From NCBI RefSeq assembly GCF_900167025.1, contig NZ_FUXC01000003.1, positions 70,457 through 134,456 on the forward strand: a DNA stretch of 64,000 nt, given 5' to 3'. A model generated the notes under the pieces. It did no database searches. It was not told the origin of the DNA and was given only the letters and a program-made list of their open reading frames with translations. Shown piece by piece: positions 16,748 to 25,712 of the stretch (its first letter is position 1; every line of letters begins with the position of its first letter). This DNA comes from Treponema berlinense. GTDB taxonomy: Bacteria > Spirochaetota > Spirochaetia > Treponematales > Treponemataceae. Position numbers and translations under genes: made by a program.

Positions 16748-19700
16748 CTAATGAAGCAGCTTGTTTATATCAACCAAAGTTGTATTTAAATCCGTAAATT
16801 TTCCCGAAAGTGAATCTGCAAGTGCGTTTGCCGTGTCGATTGCCGTCAGACAGTCAATGTCGTGTTCAACTGCAAGCCGGCGCAGACGAACGCTTTCTGA
16901 AGAAGGGTCCCGTCCTTTTGCGGAAGTTGAGACTACATAGCAGATTTTTCCGCTTTCGAGTAGCGTCATTACGTTTTCGCTGTAATTTTCGTGAACTTTA
17001 TTCACCTTTGTTACTTTCATTCCGGAACGCTCGATTGTGTCGGCATTTCCTTCCGTTGCGTAGAGCGTAAAGCCCAAATCGCTGTATTTTTTTGCAAGTG
17101 CCGGCAGTTCAGGTCTGTCAGACTTTCTTACGCTGAATAAAACGCCTGTAGGTTCGCCTTTTTTTGCAAGCGCAGGATGAATCATCTTCCAGCCGGCCGC
17201 AACCATTCCCTTAAAAATCGCTTCTTCGCGTGTTTTTGCAATTCCCAGAACTTCTCCGGTTGACTTCATTTCCGGTCCAAGGTGAGTGTCCACGTCCATA
17301 AGCTTTTCAAAACTGAATACTGGAACTTTTACGGCGTAATAATCAGGTTTTCTGTAAAGTCCTGTTCCATAGCCCATGTCGCGTACTTTTTCGCCGAGCA
17401 TTGCGCGTGTTGCAAGTTCAACCATTGGAATTCCTGTAACCTTGCTCAAATAAGGAACTGTGCGCGAAGAACGGGGGTTTGCTTCGATAATATTCAACTG
17501 ACCGTTGTAAAAAAGCCACTGAATATTTACAAGTCCCTGAGTTCCAAGAGCTAAAGCCATGTCGCGCGATTTTTCTACGACGGTTTTTGTCATTTCGTCC
17601 GTAAAATTCCATGCCGGATAAACTGCGATTGAATCTCCTGAGTGGATTCCTGTTCTCTCGACATGTTCCATAATTCCTGGAATCAAAACATCTTCGCCGT
17701 CGCAAATGCAATCGACTTCAAGTTCTGTTCCTTCCATGTATTTGTCAATCAAAACAGGATTTGTAATTCCCTGCGCAAGGATAATTTTCATGTATTCCTT
17801 GATGTCGGCATTTGTCCGCGCAATAATCATATTCTGTCCGCCAAGAACATAACTTGGACGCATCAAAACAGGGTAGGTAAGGCGGGCGGCTGCTTCCAGA
17901 GCTTCAACTTCCGTAAAGACAGTCTGGCCTTTAGGACGGTTTACGTGCAGTCTCTCGCAAAGTTCTTCAAAACGTTCCCTGTCTTCTGCAAGGTCAATTC
18001 CGTCTGCGCTTGTTCCGAGAATGCGGATTCCCTGGCCGTCGAGGTATTTTGTAAGTTTGATGGCAGTCTGTCCGCCAAATGCAACTACAACGCCGACCGG
18101 CTTTTCAACCTTGATTACATTCATAACGTCGACAGGAGTGAGCGGTTCAAAATAAAGACGGTCTGCAGTGTCAAAGTCTGTCGAAACAGTTTCCGGATTG
18201 TTGTTTATGATTGCAACTTCGTAGCCGAGCTTTTTGAGCGACCATACGCACTGAACCGAGGCATAGTCGAATTCAATTCCCTGTCCGATTCTGATTGGTC
18301 CGGAACCCAAGACAATAATCGTTCCTTTTTTGCTGCGTTTTCCTTCTTTTTCAAGTCCTTCAAGAAATTTTTCAGCCTCGTTTTCTCCGCCAGTTGTCGA
18401 ATAAAAATACGGAGATTCTGCGCTGAACTCGCCGGCGCAGGTGTCTACCATTTTGAACGAAGCTGGAGTGTAGAGCATTGGAGCATGGACGGTCGGTGCG
18501 GAATTTTCAACGGCTTTTTTTTCGGCTTCGGCAATATTTTCGAGCTTGTACAAAAACCATTCATCAATTTTTGTAACTTCATGGATTTCGTCCACGCTCA
18601 TTATTTTGCGTTTTAGAGCCTGATAGATTGCAAAAATTCTTTGGTCTGTGCATTTTCCGACTCTTTCGCGGATTTTTTCTTCGTTTTCTTTTGCAAAAGC
18701 GGCAAGATTCAAGTCTTTTACGCCAAGTTCAGCTCCGCGGATTGCCTTTAAAATCGCTTCTTCAAAATTCTGGCCGATAGCCATAACTTCGCCGGTCGCC
18801 TTCATCTGAGTGCCAAGTTTTCTTGCGGCGTAAACGAATTTTTCGAACGGGAATTTTGGAACTTTTACGACAACATAATCCAAGACCGGTTCAAAGCAAG
18901 CTTTTGTCTTTCCAGTCACAAAGTTCGGAATTTCATCAAGATTGTAGCCGACTGCGATTAGAGCCGCAACTTTTGCAATCGGGTAGCCGGTTGCCTTTGA
19001 AGCCAGGGCAGAAGAACGGCTTACACGCGGATTTACCTCGATTACAGCGTATTCAAAAGTTTCCGGATTGAGCGCAAACTGACAGTTGCAGCCGCCTTCG
19101 ATTTCGAGGGCAGAAATTATATTCAGGGCTGCAGAACGGAGCATCTGATATTCTTTGTCGGCAAGTGTTACAGTCGGAGCAATTACAATCGAATCTCCAG
19201 TATGAACGCCAACCGGATCAAAATTTTCCATTGAGCAGACAGTAAGAACATTGCCTGCATGGTCGCGCATAACTTCAAATTCAACTTCTTTCCAGCCGGA
19301 AATACATTTTTCAACCAGAATCTGGTGAATCGGCGAGCGATGGAGTCCGTTGTGGGCAATTTCGTCAAATTCTTTCTCGTTATATGCAATTCCGCCGCCA
19401 GTTCCGCCCAGAGTAAAAGCAGGACGGATTATAACAGGAAAACCGATTTTATTTTTTGCAAAATCAAGGGCATCATCGTAATCAGTCACAACTTTTGAAG
19501 GAATACAAGGTTCTCCAATCGCTTCCATCGTATCCTTGAACATTTGCCGGTCTTCAGCCTTGTCAATCGTAAGCGGACGCGCGCCCAAAAGCTGCACTCC
19601 ATGGCTTTCCAAAAATCCCGACTTTGCAAGTTCCATACTCAAAGTAAGTCCAGTCTGACCGCCAAGCGTCGAAAGCAGCGAATCTGGTTTTTCTTTTTCG

Positions 19701-19933
19701 ATAATTCTCTGCAAGGTTTCAACGTTGAGCGGTTCAAGATAAATTTCGTCAGCCATAACATGGTCAGTCATTAAAGTTGCCGGGTTTGAGTTTACCAGAA
19801 CAACTTCAAGCCCTTGTGCCTTAAGAGCCTTGCAAGCCTGGTTTCCGGCATAGTCAAATTCCGCCGCCTGACCAATTACAATCGGTCCAGAACCAATAAT
19901 CATTACCTTGTGTATATTTTTGTTCAATGGCAT
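16748..19933 (-). CDS. carB: Carbamoyl phosphate synthase large subunit
   Basis: Synthesises carbamoyl phosphate from bicarbonate, ammonia and two ATP, feeding pyrimidine and arginine synthesis. 1061 residues with two homologous ATP-grasp halves, each starting with an (I/V)IGSGPI-IGQ motif (residues 12-20 and about 555-563), and a C-terminal MGS-like allosteric domain (TGVLFSVRKSDRPEL onward). A GGAG site precedes the ATG by eight bases. The 79-base gap to carA is almost wholly a family A repeat. No truncation seen. Confidence 0.97.
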   Translation of the reverse strand: MPLNKNIHKVMIIGSGPIVIGQAAEFDYAGNQACKALKAQGLEVVLVNSNPATLMTDHVMADEIYLEPLNVETLQRIIEKEKPDSLLSTLGGQTGLTLSMELAKSGFLESHGVQLLGARPLTIDKAEDRQMFKDTMEAIGEPCIPSKVVTDYDDALDFAKNKIGFPVIIRPAFTLGGTGGGIAYNEKEFDEIAHNGLHRSPIHQILVEKCISGWKEVEFEVMRDHAGNVLTVCSMENFDPVGVHTGDSIVIAPTVTLADKEYQMLRSAALNIISALEIEGGCNCQFALNPETFEYAVIEVNPRVSRSSALASKATGYPIAKVAALIAVGYNLDEIPNFVTGKTKACFEPVLDYVVVKVPKFPFEKFVYAARKLGTQMKATGEVMAIGQNFEEAILKAIRGAELGVKDLNLAAFAKENEEKIRERVGKCTDQRIFAIYQALKRKIMSVDEIHEVTKIDEWFLYKLENIAEAEKKAVENSAPTVHAPMLYTPASFKMVDTCAGEFSAESPYFYSTTGGENEAEKFLEGLEKEGKRSKKGTIIVLGSGPIRIGQGIEFDYASVQCVWSLKKLGYEVAIINNNPETVSTDFDTADRLYFEPLTPVDVMNVIKVEKPVGVVVAFGGQTAIKLTKYLDGQGIRILGTSADGIDLAEDRERFEELCERLHVNRPKGQTVFTEVEALEAAARLTYPVLMRPSYVLGGQNMIIARTNADIKEYMKIILAQGITNPVLIDKYMEGTELEVDCICDGEDVLIPGIMEHVERTGIHSGDSIAVYPAWNFTDEMTKTVVEKSRDMALALGTQGLVNIQWLFYNGQLNIIEANPRSSRTVPYLSKVTGIPMVELATRAMLGEKVRDMGYGTGLYRKPDYYAVKVPVFSFEKLMDVDTHLGPEMKSTGEVLGIAKTREEAIFKGMVAAGWKMIHPALAKKGEPTGVLFSVRKSDRPELPALAKKYSDLGFTLYATEGNADTIERSGMKVTKVNKVHENYSENVMTLLESGKICYVVSTSAKGRDPSSESVRLRRLAVEHDIDCLTAIDTANALADSLSGKFTDLNTTLVDINKLLH

Positions 19934-19963
19934 TTTTTAATCTCCATCAGTTTTTTACTTTTT

Positions 19964-20051
19964 GGGCGTTCGGGCGGGTCTTGCAGGGCTACGCTTTCGC
20001 TCCGACCCGCTTTTAGCGGTTTGCCTCCGGCACCCTTCCAGCCCCTAACGC
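19964..20051 (-). repeat. Intergenic hairpin repeat, family A, overlapping the 3' end of carA
   Basis: On the minus strand it begins GCGTTAGGGGCTGG and ends CCCGAACGCCC, the family A termini. The first 36 bases are read in frame as the last 12 residues of CarA and the stop codon follows. Internal mini-hairpins include CCGC-TAAAA-GCGG and GCG-AAA-GCG types. Confidence 0.75.
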
Positions 20052-21176
20052 ATTTATCATTTTTATAAAGCTGTCAAACAAAAAGTTTGTGTCGTGCGGA
20101 CCGCCACATGCTTCTGGATGGAACTGCACGCTAAAGGCAGGAATATTTTTGTATGCAATGCCTTCGCAAGTTCCGTCGTTGCAGTTTACAAAACTCAGTT
20201 CTGCATTTTTTGGGATAGTTTCGTTTTTAACCGCATAGCCGTGGTTCTGGCTGGAAATATAAACTCTTCCGCTTTGCAAATCCTTTACAGGATGGTTTCC
20301 GCCACGGTGTCCGTATTTTAATTTTTCTGTCTTAGCGCCGTTCGCAAGGGCGAGCATCTGGTGTCCAAGACAAATTCCAAAGATCGGAATTTTGCCGTAT
20401 TCGCAGAGTTTTTTTATTTCTGCAATTACACCGACATTTTCCGCAGGATCTCCAGGACCGTTGCTAAGCATTATTCCATCAACATTCATCGCCTTTATCT
20501 GTTCTGCTGTCGTGTCGTAAGGAACAACTTTTACAGTGCAGCCGCGCCGTTCAAGTTCGCGTTCGATATTCGCCTTTGCCCCAAAATCAAAAAGAGCTAC
20601 GGTTTTTCCTTTTCCGTCTGCAAAATCTTTTGTATAAAATGGAGTTTTTTTCGGCTCGACTGCATTTTTGAGCGGTTCTAAAATCATGCTGTTTTGAACA
20701 TTTTTTACAGCATCAACAATTTGGTAGGATTTTATTTTTGAAAGAAGGTTTTTATCAATTTGAGGGCAGGTTTCTGCGGTTACAATCATTCCGTTCATAA
20801 CTCCGGCTTCCCGCAAAATTTTTGTAAGCCTTCTGGTGTCAATTCCGCAAATTCCGATTATATTCTGTTGCTTTAAAAAATCGTCGAGTGTCAGTTTGCA
20901 ACGAAAATTAGAAGGTTTTTCGCAAAGTTCCCGGACAATGTAGCCACGGATATGACATTTTTTGCTTTCGTAGTCTTCTGGAATCATTCCATAGTTACCG
21001 ATTAACGGAAAAGTCTGGGTAACAATTTGTCCATAATAACTCGGATCGGTAAGAGTTTCGAGGTAACCGGTCATGCCAGTTGTAAAAACTGTTTCTCCGA
21101 TTACAGAGCCAGCAGCACCGATGGAATTTCCTTCAAAAACCGTTCCATCTGCCAAAATCAAGAATGCTTTTTTCAT
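20013..21176 (-). CDS. carA: Carbamoyl phosphate synthase small subunit
   Basis: Glutamine amidotransferase subunit that supplies ammonia to CarB. 387 residues: the N-terminal CPSase_sm domain (LADGTVFEGNSIGAAGSVIGE) then the class I GATase domain with SNGPGDP, nucleophile Cys in FGICLGHQM and His/Glu in FSVQFHPEA. The C-terminal residues ALGAGRVPEANR come from an inserted family A repeat, replacing the variable natural end after DSFIKMIN. Start supported by position; the Shine-Dalgarno is weak (AAAGGTAG). The upstream leader contains a promoter and a possible attenuator. Confidence 0.96.
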   Translation of the reverse strand: MKKAFLILADGTVFEGNSIGAAGSVIGETVFTTGMTGYLETLTDPSYYGQIVTQTFPLIGNYGMIPEDYESKKCHIRGYIVRELCEKPSNFRCKLTLDDFLKQQNIIGICGIDTRRLTKILREAGVMNGMIVTAETCPQIDKNLLSKIKSYQIVDAVKNVQNSMILEPLKNAVEPKKTPFYTKDFADGKGKTVALFDFGAKANIERELERRGCTVKVVPYDTTAEQIKAMNVDGIMLSNGPGDPAENVGVIAEIKKLCEYGKIPIFGICLGHQMLALANGAKTEKLKYGHRGGNHPVKDLQSGRVYISSQNHGYAVKNETIPKNAELSFVNCNDGTCEGIAYKNIPAFSVQFHPEACGGPHDTNFLFDSFIKMINALGAGRVPEANR

Positions 21177-21199
21177 TTTTTTATTCTACCTTTAAGGGC

Positions 21200-21303
21200 A
21201 AAAAAAAAAGCGTCATTGCATATTAAAGAAAAAAACAGAAAAACCTCTAAAAATTCAAATTTTCAGAAATAGCCTGCAATACTTCCTTAACAGTAATGAA
21301 CGC
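21200..21303 (-). promoter_or_regulatory. Possible carA attenuator with a short leader peptide
   Basis: On the minus strand GCGTTCATT (+ strand 21295-21303) can pair, with one bulged T, with AATGACGC (21210-21217), which is followed by ten T. The first arm lies in an eight-codon frame MSKGVHYC that begins ATG just after the expected transcription start. U-rich tracts lie before the second arm, as in UTP-sensing pyrBI-type attenuation. Inference only. Confidence 0.4.
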
Positions 21304-21327
21304 CCTTGCTCATATATTCCGCTGAAT

Positions 21328-21356
21328 ACAATAAAACTATCTGTATTTATTGTCAA
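21328..21356 (-). promoter_or_regulatory. Predicted carA promoter
   Basis: Minus strand TTGACA (+ strand 21351-21356) and TATTGT (21328-21333) with a 17-base spacer, about 150 bases before carA. Confidence 0.75.
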
Positions 21357-21416
21357 TTGGTGAAGGTTATATGAAAATATCGCAATGCACAAAAAAAATT
21401 AAAAAATTGTGCACGA

Positions 21417-21441
21417 TGTAAAAAAAATTATTTTTTTTACA
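21417..21441. promoter_or_regulatory. Perfect 25-base palindrome upstream of the glnA promoter
   Basis: Twelve-base arms TGTAAAAAAAAT (21417-21428) and its exact complement (21430-21441) around a single T, ending eight bases before the -35 box. A second inverted repeat TGCACAA/TTGTGCA lies at 21386-21413. Position suits a nitrogen regulator site; the 17-base GlnR/TnrA geometry does not fit. Confidence 0.6.
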
Positions 21442-21449
21442 AAATCTGA

Positions 21450-21478
21450 TTGACACTTTTTAGCTGTCGCTGTATAAC
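21450..21478 (+). promoter_or_regulatory. glnA promoter
   Basis: TTGACA (21450-21455), 17-base spacer, TATAAC (21473-21478). Transcription would begin near 21485, giving a leader of about 140 bases. Confidence 0.85.
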
Positions 21479-21491
21479 TCAAATATCAAAA

Positions 21492-21535
21492 GGCAATGAG
21501 GCCGCAGAAAAGGGTTGAACTTTCTGCGGCTTTCT
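21492..21535 (+). promoter_or_regulatory. glnA leader: six-base-loop hairpin 1 overlapping terminator 1
   Basis: GGC-AATGAG-GCC (21492-21503) has a six-base loop with A at 1 and G at 4. Its 3' arm is the start of a perfect ten-base terminator stem GCCGCAGAAA (21501-21510) with TTTCTGCGGC (21521-21530) and a T-rich tail. Forming one excludes the other. Confidence 0.65.
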
Positions 21536-21545
21536 TTATTTTAAA

Positions 21546-21607
21546 GACAAAGACGTCGTGATTTTTTATGGGAGCCTCCCTCCCTGATAAATTGCGGCGT
21601 CTTTTTT
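21546..21607 (+). promoter_or_regulatory. glnA leader: six-base-loop hairpin 2 overlapping terminator 2
   Basis: GAC-AAAGAC-GTC (21546-21557), again with loop A1 and G4. Terminator arm AAAGACGTCG (21549-21558) pairs with CGGCGTCTTT (21595-21604) through one G-U pair, followed by T. The terminator ends about 15 bases before the glnA ATG. Confidence 0.65.
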
Positions 21608-21623
21608 ACTTTTGGAGGACTAT

Positions 21624-23714
21624 ATGACAGCAAATGTACCAGAAGTTTTTGGAAGTTTGGTTTTTAATCAGAAAACTATGAAAGACCGCTTGCCAAAAGA
21701 AACATTCAAGGCTCTCAAGAAAACTCTTGACGACGGAGCACCTCTTCCGCTTGATGTTGCAAATGTTGTGGCTCACGCAATGAAAGAATGGGCGATTGAA
21801 AAAGGCGCAACTCACTATACACACTGGTTTCAGCCTTTGACAGGAATTACGGCAGAAAAACACGACTCTTTCATAAATCCACAGGACGATGGAACAGTAA
21901 TCATGTCGTTCTCCGGAAAAGAACTTGTAAAAGGTGAACCTGACGCTTCTTCATTTCCAAGTGGCGGACACAGAGCTACATTTGAGGCAAGAGGCTACAC
22001 AGTTTGGGATCCGACATCTTATCCTTTTATCAAGGAACATACTCTTTGTATTCCAACAGCGTTCTGCTCTTACACAGGCGAAGCTCTCGACAAAAAAACT
22101 CCGCTTTTGCGCTCAATGGAAGCTTTGGACAAGCAGGCAAAGAGAATTCTCAAGCTTTTCGGAAAAGAAGTAAGCCATGTTGCAACAACAGTTGGTCCTG
22201 AACAGGAATATTTTATCGTAGACCACAAGCTTTATTCAGAACGCAAAGATTTGCGCATGACTGGACGTACTCTTTTTGGAGCAAAACCTTCAAAAGGACA
22301 GGAAATGGACGACCAGTATTTTGCGGCCCTTAATCCTAGAATCGTAGAATATATGGAAGATTTGAACGACACTTTGTGGAAATACGGAGTTCTTTCAAAA
22401 ACAGAACATAACGAAGTAGCTCCAGCCCAGCACGAAATGGCGCCGATTTTCTCGACAACAAACCTTTCTGTAGATCAGAACCAGCTTACAATGGAAGTTA
22501 TGAAGAAAGTTGCAAAGCGCCACGGTCTTGAATGTCTTCTTCACGAAAAACCATTTGCCGGACTCAACGGTTCAGGAAAGCACAACAACTGGTCAATGTC
22601 CACAAACGAAGGCGAAAACCTTCTCGAACCTGGAAAAACACCTGAATCAAACGCACAGTTTCTTTTGTTTTTGACGGCAATTTTAAAGGCAGTCGACGAG
22701 AATCAGGATTTGCTGAGAATTTCTGTTGCAAGTGCAGGAAATGACCACCGTCTTGGAGCAAACGAGGCGCCTCCAGCAATTATTTCCGTTTATCTTGGCG
22801 ACGAACTTTATGCAGTTCTCGAAGCAATCAAAGACGGAAAACCTTACACTTCGGACAAAAACGAAAAAATGACGATCGGAGTTGATGTTCTTCCTTCAAT
22901 TCCAAAGGATTCAACAGACCGCAACCGAACTTCGCCATTTGCCTTTACAGGAAACAAATTTGAATTCCGTTCTGTAGGTTCAAGCCTTTCAATCGCAGGC
23001 CCTAACACGACTCTCGACGCAATTGTTGCAGATGTTCTAAAAATCTTTGCAGACGAACTCGAGGGCGCTTCAGATTTTGAAAAAGCTCTCAACGCTTTGA
23101 TTGCGCGCGAAGTAAAAGCTCACTGGAGAATCGTATTTAACGGAAACGGCTACGATGAATCATGGAAAGTTGAAGCAAAAAAACGCGGACTTCTTGAATT
23201 AAAGACAACTCCTGACGCAGTTGAACATTATCTTGATGCAAAAAATGTAAAGCTCTTTACAGAACTTGGCGTTTACACAAAGCAGGAAATGGAAAGTCAT
23301 TACGAAATCAAGCTTGAAAAATATGCCCAGGTTTTGAATATCGAAGTAAACACAATGCTCGAAATGATTTCAAAAGACATTCTTCCAGCGGCATACAAGT
23401 ATATTTCGGCAGTTTCAAAGACTGTAAGTGAACTCAAATCGGTTGTTCCAGGCGCAAAAGCCTCGGCAGAAACAAAGGTTCTTTCCGAACTCGATGTTCT
23501 CGTTGACGAACTTTCCGAAAAGGCAGAGTTGCTCGAAAAAGCGCACGAAAAAGCCGAAAAAGCAGGAAGCGCTCTTGCAGTTGCAAAGGCCTATGCAGAT
23601 ACAGTAAAACCTGCAATGGAAGAAGCACGCGCTGTAGCAGACAAAATCGAACCTCTTTTGGGAGAAGAATATAAACCTTTCCCAAGTTACGAGGATTTGC
23701 TGTTCAGAGTATAA
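21624..23714 (+). CDS. glnA: Glutamine synthetase type III
   Basis: Assimilates ammonium into glutamine. Start at the ATG behind GGAGGA (21614-21619), giving 696 residues (an upstream in-frame TTG is not used). The size and the [14 protein letters not shown] block identify the GSIII (GlnN) type, distinct from the 450-residue GSI. N-terminal [15 protein letters not shown] is also characteristic. The product acts in the cytoplasm as a large oligomer. It forms a nitrogen module with the amtB-PII gene just downstream; both have leader hairpins of the same design, implying common control by antitermination. Confidence 0.96.
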   Translation: MTANVPEVFGSLVFNQKTMKDRLPKETFKALKKTLDDGAPLPLDVANVVAHAMKEWAIEKGATHYTHWFQPLTGITAEKHDSFINPQDDGTVIMSFSGKELVKGEPDASSFPSGGHRATFEARGYTVWDPTSYPFIKEHTLCIPTAFCSYTGEALDKKTPLLRSMEALDKQAKRILKLFGKEVSHVATTVGPEQEYFIVDHKLYSERKDLRMTGRTLFGAKPSKGQEMDDQYFAALNPRIVEYMEDLNDTLWKYGVLSKTEHNEVAPAQHEMAPIFSTTNLSVDQNQLTMEVMKKVAKRHGLECLLHEKPFAGLNGSGKHNNWSMSTNEGENLLEPGKTPESNAQFLLFLTAILKAVDENQDLLRISVASAGNDHRLGANEAPPAIISVYLGDELYAVLEAIKDGKPYTSDKNEKMTIGVDVLPSIPKDSTDRNRTSPFAFTGNKFEFRSVGSSLSIAGPNTTLDAIVADVLKIFADELEGASDFEKALNALIAREVKAHWRIVFNGNGYDESWKVEAKKRGLLELKTTPDAVEHYLDAKNVKLFTELGVYTKQEMESHYEIKLEKYAQVLNIEVNTMLEMISKDILPAAYKYISAVSKTVSELKSVVPGAKASAETKVLSELDVLVDELSEKAELLEKAHEKAEKAGSALAVAKAYADTVKPAMEEARAVADKIEPLLGEEYKPFPSYEDLLFRV

Positions 23715-23740
23715 GCGATGGGGTTTTATATTGTAACAAA

Positions 23741-23763
23741 TGCTGTCGCATAGCGCGGCAGCA
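23741..23763 (+). promoter_or_regulatory. amtB leader hairpin 1
   Basis: Nine-base arms TGCTGTCGC and GCGGCAGCA (one G-U pair) around loop ATAGC, which also has A at 1 and G at 4 but only five bases. It precedes hairpin 2 by 43 bases, the same distance as between the two glnA hairpins (42). Confidence 0.5.
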
Positions 23764-23806
23764 AAAGCAAAAAGACAAAAATTGCAGAACGCGATTTTTA
23801 TTTTAA

Positions 23807-23865
23807 GCACAATGGCGTGCGGATTTTGTTCGTTTTTTAACTGGACTGTCCGCGCGCTTTTTTTT
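23807..23865 (+). promoter_or_regulatory. amtB leader: six-base-loop hairpin 2 overlapping a terminator
   Basis: GCAC-AATGGC-GTGC (23807-23820) has a six-base loop with A1 and G4. The terminator 5' arm GCGTGCGGA (23815-23823) shares its bases and pairs with TCCGCGCGC (23849-23857), followed by eight T. Terminator ends 24 bases before the amtB ATG. Confidence 0.7.
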
Positions 23866-23889
23866 GAATTATTTTTTTGGAGGTAATTT

Positions 23890-25635
23890 ATGGATTCAGC
23901 TGCACTAATGGAAGCGGTAAAGTCGGTTTCTAGCGACTTGTGGGGCGTTTGGTTTCTTTTAGGCGCCGCCCTCGTATTTTGGATGCAAGCCGGATTTGCA
24001 ATGGTCGAAACAGGTTTTACCCGTGCAAAAAACACGGGAAACATCATCATGAAAAACCTGATGGACTTTTGTATCGGAACAGTTGTTTTTATTCTTATTG
24101 GATTTGGACTATTTCTTGGTGAAAACGCATTTTTCGGTTTGATTGGAAAACCAAACTGGCAGATTTTTACAGATTACGGCAATTTTGACTGGTCTGGATT
24201 TGTATTCAACCTCGTATTCTGCGCAACGACAGCAACAATTGTTTCTGGCGCAATGGCAGAACGCACAAAATTTCTTTCTTACTGCGTTTATTCTGCTGTA
24301 ATTTCGGCAGTAATCTATCCTATTGAAGCTCACTGGACTTGGGGTGGCGGCTGGCTCGCACAGCTTGGATTCCATGATTTTGCAGGTTCAAACTGTATTC
24401 ATATGGTCGGCGGAATCTGCGCCTTAATCGGTGCCGCAATGGTCGGCCCTCGCATTGGCAAATTTACGCGCGGCAAGGACGGAAAAGTAACAGATGTTCA
24501 CGCTTTCCCAGGACACAACATTCCTATCGGCGCGCTCGGTGTATTTATCCTTTGGTTGGGTTGGTACGGATTTAACGGTGCTGCTGCAACTTCTGTTGCC
24601 CAGCTCGGTTCAATCTTCGTTGCTACAACAATCGCTCCAGCAGTTGCAACTGTAACATGTATGATTTTTACATGGATAAAATACGGAAAACCAGATGTTT
24701 CTATGTGTTTGAACGCTTCTTTGGCAGGTCTTGTAGCAATTACAGCTCCTTGCGATGTTGCAGACGCTCTTGGCGCTTCAATAATCGGAATTGTCGCAGG
24801 TCTTCTGGTTGTATTTGGTGTATGGCTTTTGGACTACAAGCTTCATGTTGACGATCCTGTCGGAGCAGTTGCAGTTCACTGTTTTAACGGAATTTGGGGA
24901 ACAATTGCCGTTGGACTTTTTGCAAACCCGGCAGTTCCAGGCTATTCAATTGCAAACAAAGCCGGCGAACAGCTTGCAGGACTTTTTTACGGCGGTGGAT
25001 TTGAATGTCTCGGACTTCAGCTTCTCGGAATGATTTCGACAATCGCCTGGACCGTTGTGACAATCACGATTTTATTCACTGTAATCAAAAAGATTTTCGG
25101 TCTCCGTGTTACAGCCGAAGAAGAAATTGTCGGACTCGACAAGCTCGAGCATGGACTTGATTCAGGATATGCAGGATTTGCGACAACTTATTCAACAGAA
25201 GAAGTCGAGGAGGCAGAAAACGCTGGCATCGAAATTCCAGCACTCAGCGTTCCAGTTTCCGGCACAACTTCAAAAGAAGCAATCGCACACAAGGTCGTAA
25301 TCGTTACTCGCCAGAACAAATTTGACAGACTCAAGGCTGCAATGAACGAAATAGGAATAACCGGCATGACCGTAAGCAATGTAATGGGCTGCGGAATGCA
25401 AAAAGGAGCGAGCGAATATTACCGTGGTGCTCCAGTCGAAATCAACCTTCTTCCAAAAATCAAGGTTGAAACCGTAATCAGCAAAGTTCCTGTAGACACG
25501 GTTATCGAAGCGGCACGCAAAGCGCTTTACACAGGACACATTGGCGACGGAAAAATCTTCATAAGCGATGTGACAGGTGTTGTAAAAATCCGCACAGGCG
25601 AAACAGGCTACGATGCCCTTCAAAACGACAAATAG
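23890..25635 (+). CDS. amtB: Ammonium transporter fused to a C-terminal PII signalling domain
   Basis: Inner-membrane ammonium channel with a built-in PII regulator, 581 residues. Residues about 10-420 are the Amt domain of 11 helices; both pore histidines are visible (SNCIHMVGG and AVHCFNGIWGT). Residues about 455-575 are a GlnB/GlnK domain (KVVIVTRQNKFDRLKAAM). In its T-loop (KGASEYYRGAPVEINLLPK) the position of the uridylylated Tyr-51 is Val, so control by uridylylation at that site is not expected; ATP/ADP and 2-oxoglutarate sensing remains possible. Strong GGAGG site. Follows glnA and shares its leader design. Confidence 0.94.
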   Translation: MDSAALMEAVKSVSSDLWGVWFLLGAALVFWMQAGFAMVETGFTRAKNTGNIIMKNLMDFCIGTVVFILIGFGLFLGENAFFGLIGKPNWQIFTDYGNFDWSGFVFNLVFCATTATIVSGAMAERTKFLSYCVYSAVISAVIYPIEAHWTWGGGWLAQLGFHDFAGSNCIHMVGGICALIGAAMVGPRIGKFTRGKDGKVTDVHAFPGHNIPIGALGVFILWLGWYGFNGAAATSVAQLGSIFVATTIAPAVATVTCMIFTWIKYGKPDVSMCLNASLAGLVAITAPCDVADALGASIIGIVAGLLVVFGVWLLDYKLHVDDPVGAVAVHCFNGIWGTIAVGLFANPAVPGYSIANKAGEQLAGLFYGGGFECLGLQLLGMISTIAWTVVTITILFTVIKKIFGLRVTAEEEIVGLDKLEHGLDSGYAGFATTYSTEEVEEAENAGIEIPALSVPVSGTTSKEAIAHKVVIVTRQNKFDRLKAAMNEIGITGMTVSNVMGCGMQKGASEYYRGAPVEINLLPKIKVETVISKVPVDTVIEAARKALYTGHIGDGKIFISDVTGVVKIRTGETGYDALQNDK

Positions 25636-25659
25636 TTAAAAAAACAGCGGTTTGACGTT

Positions 25660-25710
25660 AAACGGTGATTGAGCACAGACAAAAAAGTGCAGCGGTCACC
25701 GTTTTTTTTT
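25660..25710 (+). terminator. amtB terminator
   Basis: Arms AAACGGTGA (25660-25668) and TCACCGTTT (from 25696) followed by a run of nine T to 25710. Confidence 0.85.
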
Positions 25711-25712
25711 GA

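Noticed and set aside
17642-18616. Open frame of 324 codons on the + strand inside carB
   Set aside because: It lies wholly antisense to the conserved carB coding sequence, has Cys/Phe/Ser-rich composition typical of a complementary frame and no recognisable motif.
23415-24050. Open frame of 211 codons on the minus strand across the glnA-amtB junction
   Set aside because: It spans the 3' end of glnA, the leader and the start of amtB in antisense; no signal or domain.
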